In this document: piece after piece, positions 60,098 through 64,000 of the stretch
How the letters are laid out: every line of letters begins with the position of its first letter
Numbering within the stretch: position 1 is the stretch's first letter
Assembly: GCF_017939745.1 (NCBI RefSeq)
Contig: NZ_JAGKQQ010000001.1
Coordinates: 4,154,001-4,218,000, forward strand
Direction of reading: 5' to 3'
DNA length: 64,000 nt
Origin: Gemmata palustris
GTDB lineage: Bacteria > Planctomycetota > Planctomycetia > Gemmatales > Gemmataceae
Position numbers and translations under genes: made by a program
The notes under the pieces: generated by a model
Databases searched by the model: none
Seen by the model: only the letters and a program-made list of their open reading frames with translations
Told to the model about the DNA's origin: nothing

Positions 60098-63004
60098 TTA
60101 ATCCACGAAAACGAATTCGTTCGCGTTCAGCACCGCGCGACACAGCGCCGCGAGGCCGTGTTCCTTCACCAGCTTCGTCGCGGCGGTCCGTTCTTTGTCG
60201 GTTGGCGGGCGCTGAAACGCGAGCAGGAACACACGATTCACCTGGGCGCTGGGGGCCGCCCCCGCGTCCTTTTCGACGCGCTCCGCAAAGTACCCGGCCT
60301 GCTGAAGCACGAACGTGCTGTTGAGCAGGTTGAGCGCCTGGAGCGGTGTGGTGGAGACGTTCCGCTTCGGCGCGATCTGGCCCGCGTCCGGGCAGTCGAA
60401 CACGCCGAACGTGTCGTCGAGCTGCATCCGCGGCTTCTGCTGGTAAACCATGCGGCGGAACTCGGCCGGACCGAACTGCTTCCGCGGTGTGTACACCTTC
60501 ACGTAATTGCCGTTCGGCTCGAACAGGTCGAAGCCGGGTCCGCCCATCTTGAGGTCGAGTTTCCCGCTCACGAACAGGACCGCGTCGCGCAGCGGTTCCG
60601 CTTCGATTCGTTGGGGCGGGTAGCGCCACAGTAACCGCGTTTGTGCGTCCTTTGCTAAGCCCGCATCGCTGGCGCGCGACGCCTGACGGTACGTGGCGCT
60701 GGTCACGATGAGCCGGTGCATGTGTTTGAGCGACCAGGGGTTGGAAGAACCTAACCCCCCGGCCCCCTTCCCTAAGAAGGAAGGGGGAGCAGAACCTTCT
60801 TTGCCTTCAGCCCCTCTCCCCTTGGGGGAGGGGTTGGGGAGGGGTTCTTCCCCTACAGAAGGCGCAACTAACTCGCTCGCGAGCCAGTCGAGCAGTTCCG
60901 GGTGCGTGGGCTTACCGCCGTTGCGACCGAAGTCGCTCGGAGTGTCCACGATGCCCGTGCCGAAGTGGTGCTGCCACAGCCGGTTCACCATGACACGGGC
61001 CGTCAACGGGTGTGCGGGGTCGGTAATCCACTTCGCGAGCGCGGCCCGGCGCTCGGGGTCGGTCGCGTTCTCGGGGATGGTCAGTTTCGGTCCGAGTTCG
61101 CCGAGTGCCCCCGGCCCGACGACTTCCTTCTTCTGGGTCGCGTCCCCGCGGTGCAAGCGGTGCGTCTCTTCGGGCACCATCAGTCGCCCAGCGTAAGCCA
61201 ACTGCCCCCGCGCGAGTTCTTCGATTTGCTTGCGGAAGCCCCCGATTTGTTGCGTGAGTTTGACCCACGCCGCGCGCTCGGCGCCCGTCAACCCGCTCGG
61301 AACCGCTGACGCGCCCTCCGCGAACGGCACCCGGTCGTCCGAGGACGCGACCACGATCCACGACTCGTGGTCCGTAGAGACATCGATGCGGTATCGCGTC
61401 GACACCCGGTCCGTGTACCGGCCCTCGCGGTCGCGTGCCCAGGCGACGCGGTCGATGACCGTCGGTTCGGCCAGTTCCAGTTCGACCCACCCGCGCCCGG
61501 ACTTATTCGAGATCCAACTGCGACCGTTCCCGTACTTCCCATCATTAATGAATGGCAGACTGTGAATGTTCGGAGAGCCGGGGTAATCGCCCGACGAGGT
61601 GGCTTTCGCGCCGTTCGATGCGAGCGCGACGTTCACGGGCTTCGAGCCGAACGAGAACACTTCCAGTTCATCGAGGCACGGCTCGACACTGTTCGTCTCG
61701 AAGGTCACGAACCGGACGAATTTCGCCCGCACGGGTTTGAAGCGCTCGGTGTTGAGGCGCGCGTTCACCGACACGCGGCGCGCGTCGGTGGCGGCCGGGT
61801 CCGCGAGCGGTTCCAGCGCCGCGAGTTTCGCTTCGAGTTCGGCCAGTTGCGCGCGGAGCCGATCGGCTTCTTTCGCGCGGGCGACCGTGTCACCGGTACG
61901 GACCGGGCGCTCGCCGTGCTGCACGCCCGCGAACACGGCCTTGATGCGGTAGTAGTCGAGTTGCGAGATCGGGTCGAACTTGTGCGCGTGGCACCGGGCG
62001 CACGCGACCGTGAGCCCCAGGAACGTAGAACCCGTCGTGCCGATCATGTCGTGCAGTTCGTCCGCACGCTGATTCAGCGTCAGCGTGATGTCGGGACTTT
62101 TCACCTCGTCCCACGCGCCGCCCACAATGAACCCGGTCGCGGCATCGGCGCCGAGCGTGTCGCCGGCCAACTGCTCGCGCACGAACTGGTCGTAGGGCTT
62201 GTCGTCGTTGAGGGCTTTGATGACGTAGTCGCGGTAGTGCCAGGCGTTCGGGCGCAACTGATTGGTCTCGAACCCGTTCGACTCCGCGAAGCGCACCGTA
62301 TCGAGCCAGTGCCGCGCCCAGCGCTCGCCGTAGTGCGGCGACGCGAGGTATTTGTCCACGAGCTTTTCGTAAGCGTTCGCGTCCTTATCGTTGACAAACG
62401 CCTCCACCTCTTCGGGCGTGGGCGGCAACCCGAGCAGATCAAACTTGAGCCGCCGAATGAGCGTGCGCCGGTCCGCTTCGGGCGAAAGCGCCAATCCGCT
62501 CGCGTTTAATTTCGCGGCAACGAATGCGTCGATCGCGTTTCGCGTTTGAGCCGTCGCGGTGGGCACGGCCGGGCGCGTCACCGCTTGGAACGCCCAGTGC
62601 GCATCGGCAGCGCCCTCGACCGCGGGCCACTTCGCACCGGCTTCGACCCAGGCGGTGAGGGCGCGAATTTGTTCCGCAGTGAGCGGGTCGCGGTTCGGCG
62701 GCATCCGCTCCTGGGCGTCTTCGATCGTCAGCTTCTTCAGAAGCAAACTCTCGGCGGGTTTGCCCGGTACCAGCGCTTTGCCGGTGTCGCCCCCTTTGAG
62801 CGCATCGGCGCTGCGATCAAGACGCAACCCGCCGCGCTGTTTGTCCGGTCCGTGACACGACACACAGTGTTTCGCAAAAATCGGCTGCACGTCGCGCGCG
62901 AACTCGACCGCGGGCGGCAGCGCCCCCTTCGGTGGCTCAGCGCCACGGCCCGGAGAGGTAAAAGCGCCCAGTAAAAGGAGCGCGGGGAGAGCAGTACGGG
63001 GCAT
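60098..63004 (-). CDS. PSD1/DUF1549/DUF1553 protein with planctomycete cytochrome c domain
   Basis: 968 residues. Signal peptide MPRTALPALLLLGAFTSPGRG. Cytochrome domain (PSD1) with haem motif KHCVSCHG at about 46-53 and MPPNRDPLTAEQIRALTAWV. DUF1549 (about 155-365) has LLGLPPTPEEVEAFV, RHWLDTVRFAESNGFE and CARCHAHKFDPIS, a second CxxCH. A discoidin/F5-8-type-C-like insert (about 430-560) contains KFVRFVTFETNSVEPCLDEL. DUF1553 (about 645-960) has MVNRLWQHHFGTGIVDTPSD. It contains an in-frame repeat insertion of about 36 residues. Exported, partner of the DUF1501 protein. ATG 63004. Confidence 0.94.
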   Translation of the reverse strand: MPRTALPALLLLGAFTSPGRGAEPPKGALPPAVEFARDVQPIFAKHCVSCHGPDKQRGGLRLDRSADALKGGDTGKALVPGKPAESLLLKKLTIEDAQERMPPNRDPLTAEQIRALTAWVEAGAKWPAVEGAADAHWAFQAVTRPAVPTATAQTRNAIDAFVAAKLNASGLALSPEADRRTLIRRLKFDLLGLPPTPEEVEAFVNDKDANAYEKLVDKYLASPHYGERWARHWLDTVRFAESNGFETNQLRPNAWHYRDYVIKALNDDKPYDQFVREQLAGDTLGADAATGFIVGGAWDEVKSPDITLTLNQRADELHDMIGTTGSTFLGLTVACARCHAHKFDPISQLDYYRIKAVFAGVQHGERPVRTGDTVARAKEADRLRAQLAELEAKLAALEPLADPAATDARRVSVNARLNTERFKPVRAKFVRFVTFETNSVEPCLDELEVFSFGSKPVNVALASNGAKATSSGDYPGSPNIHSLPFINDGKYGNGRSWISNKSGRGWVELELAEPTVIDRVAWARDREGRYTDRVSTRYRIDVSTDHESWIVVASSDDRVPFAEGASAVPSGLTGAERAAWVKLTQQIGGFRKQIEELARGQLAYAGRLMVPEETHRLHRGDATQKKEVVGPGALGELGPKLTIPENATDPERRAALAKWITDPAHPLTARVMVNRLWQHHFGTGIVDTPSDFGRNGGKPTHPELLDWLASELVAPSVGEEPLPNPSPKGRGAEGKEGSAPPSFLGKGAGGLGSSNPWSLKHMHRLIVTSATYRQASRASDAGLAKDAQTRLLWRYPPQRIEAEPLRDAVLFVSGKLDLKMGGPGFDLFEPNGNYVKVYTPRKQFGPAEFRRMVYQQKPRMQLDDTFGVFDCPDAGQIAPKRNVSTTPLQALNLLNSTFVLQQAGYFAERVEKDAGAAPSAQVNRVFLLAFQRPPTDKERTAATKLVKEHGLAALCRAVLNANEFVFVD
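60742..60848 (-). repeat. Palindromic repeat inserted in frame within the PSD1/DUF1553 gene
   Basis: 107 bp bounded by GAAGAACC and its inverse GGTTCTTC, with inner complementary G/C-rich runs. It encodes GEEPLPNPSPKGRGAEGKEG followed by SAPPSFLGKGAGGLGSSN within a conserved stretch. Without it the protein would read from DWLASELVA straight into SLKHMHRLIVTSATYRQ, the normal DUF1553 sequence. Confidence 0.85.
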
Positions 63005-63035
63005 GATCGTTCCAGATGGTCACCGGCGGGTGGTA

Positions 63036-63191
63036 TCATGCTACCCACAAACACCGTGCGAGTGAAAGAGGTTTGTCGCGGTTCGCGGCACCCGTGTGGG
63101 ACCGAGACCACTTCTCCACGAGGTGCCAACTCATCGCTCCCGCGATCAAGATGGGAAGAAGGGACAGAGCGAACAGCTCAAATGGCCGCAT
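63036..63191 (-). CDS. Possible small single-span membrane protein
   Basis: 51 codons from ATG 63191. Starts MRPFELFALSLLPILIAGAM, a hydrophobic helix, then a polar tail. No ribosome site and no known family. It ends 31 bp before the PSD1 start on the same strand, so it could be a leader peptide or chance. Confidence 0.25.
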   Translation of the reverse strand: MRPFELFALSLLPILIAGAMSWHLVEKWSRSHTGAANRDKPLSLARCLWVA

Positions 63192-63666
63192 GTACAGAAT
63201 AGCCCGTTCGGATGGAGTAACGCGACGAGGAACCGGTAGCAGGCCCGGGGTACAACAGGTCCACGATTGGGAGGTCCATCTCCCGGCCTCCGAACGCAAC
63301 AGCGACGAGTGTCGCCCGACACACTCAGCCCAATGGGGGACGGGAAAAGATCAATCCCACCCCGACGGTCTCACGAGCCATCATTTTTTTGAGAAGGCAT
63401 TAAATCTAATCCTTTTTCCTCTTGCCCTTCATCAAATGAAGGTTTAGAAACATCTCAACTCGCAGTCGCTCACGCTCTCTGAATCAGCTCCTCATCGATC
63501 GTTAACTCTCCCTTTTGCTCATGAGCAGCCGGTTCGTCGCGCCTTAGTGGTTCGCGAGCGCTATAGTTTCTGAGACTGGTGCCGATCGCCTTCATCTCTC
63601 CCGGGCGGTCGAACTCGCAGGCATCGGGCTCACTATCCATTTCTTGTTTCTGTCAAGGTGGTCATT
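63192..63666. other. 475-bp interval before the second DUF1559 gene
   Basis: AT-richer than average around 63380-63450 (TTTTTTTGAGAAGGCATTAA). A 7-bp-stem hairpin CCTTCATcaaATGAAGG lies at about 63426-63442. No gene was recognised. It likely holds the promoter of the 63667 gene. Confidence 0.5.
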
Positions 63667-64000
63667 ATGAGACTCGCACAGAGGCACCCCCGAAAAGCGT
63701 TTACGCTGATCGAGCTGTTGGTGGTGATCGCGATCATCGCGATCCTCATCGGGCTCCTGCTCCCGGCCGTCCAGAAAGTCCGCGAGGCCGCGGCCCGGAC
63801 TCAGTGTGTCAACAACTTGAAGCAGATGGGTCTCGCGCTGCACGCGTACCACGACGCCAACGAGGTGCTCCCCCAGGGCCAGTCGCCGTGGAGCGCGGCC
63901 TACCAGGCTCCTTATGAAGGGGCGTGGTCGTGGCAGGGCTACATCCTGCCGTATATGGAGCAGGACAATGCCTATAAGCAGGCAAAGGCGTGGCAAAATG
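63667..64000 (+). CDS. DUF1559 domain protein, 3' end cut by window edge
   Basis: 111 residues visible. Canonical DUF1559 start: [20 protein letters not shown] then [20 protein letters not shown] and [20 protein letters not shown], with the prepilin-type cleavage and methylation site before the hydrophobic helix. The helix is closer to the pilin consensus than that of the 17388 paralogue. The ATG at 63667 lies 9 bases after an AAGG site. Presumed exported or surface protein of the type II secretion/pilus-like machinery. Confidence 0.93.
   Translation, partial: MRLAQRHPRKAFTLIELLVVIAIIAILIGLLLPAVQKVREAAARTQCVNNLKQMGLALHAYHDANEVLPQGQSPWSAAYQAPYEGAWSWQGYILPYMEQDNAYKQAKAWQN

Overview
The window is high-GC DNA from a planctomycete, most likely the Gemmata/Gemmataceae branch. 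The lineage markers are two DUF1559 pseudopilin-like proteins, a PSD1/DUF1549/DUF1553 cytochrome gene beside a DUF1501 gene, a TIGR02996-type protein, many Tat-leader secreted enzymes, an ECF42-type sigma factor, and several families of palindromic intergenic repeats. No tRNA, rRNA, CRISPR array or transposase was seen.

Left part (1-16.7 kb): a tight minus-strand operon encodes phosphoglucomutase, an unknown coiled-coil protein, L-lactate dehydrogenase, phosphoketolase, a LOG-family protein and glycogen phosphorylase (cut by the window edge). Together these would turn stored glycogen into acetyl-phosphate and lactate. Divergently lie a NarL-type histidine kinase/response regulator pair, a membrane coiled-coil protein, a DUF4105 (Lnb-like) membrane protein and a cyclic-nucleotide-binding/patatin phospholipase. 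Near-identical 20-bp lux-box-like palindromes lie in the divergent promoter region and again after the patatin gene, ahead of a secreted protein, suggesting one regulon.

Middle (17-44 kb): ordinary planctomycete accessory genes. They include DUF1559, a Gfo/Idh/MocA oxidoreductase, a TolC/HlyD/MacB efflux set without its ATPase, serine hydrolases, a TlpA thioredoxin, a metallophosphoesterase, an FMN reductase, CsrA, a YCII/ECF42 pair, an esterase, and GDPD and GIY-YIG proteins. Decayed genes (an EamA transporter, a T5orf172-like GIY-YIG protein, a Tat-leader orphan) and duplicated gene 3' ends mark past rearrangement.

Right part (44-58.3 kb): a one-strand array combining a MoxR AAA+ ATPase, a DUF5682 protein, a VWA protein and two unknown proteins with five paralogous proteins. 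All five share a C-x9-C-x7-C-x7-C-x-H SWIM-like finger and an almost identical C-terminal tail, and four also carry pentapeptide repeats. It resembles an expanded form of the poorly understood E. coli yehL-yehM-yehP-yehQ set and is the strongest candidate for an undescribed system. A GxxExxY gene flanked by inverted repeats sits inside it. The window ends with a DUF1501 gene, a PSD1 gene carrying an in-frame palindromic repeat insertion, and the start of a second DUF1559 gene.
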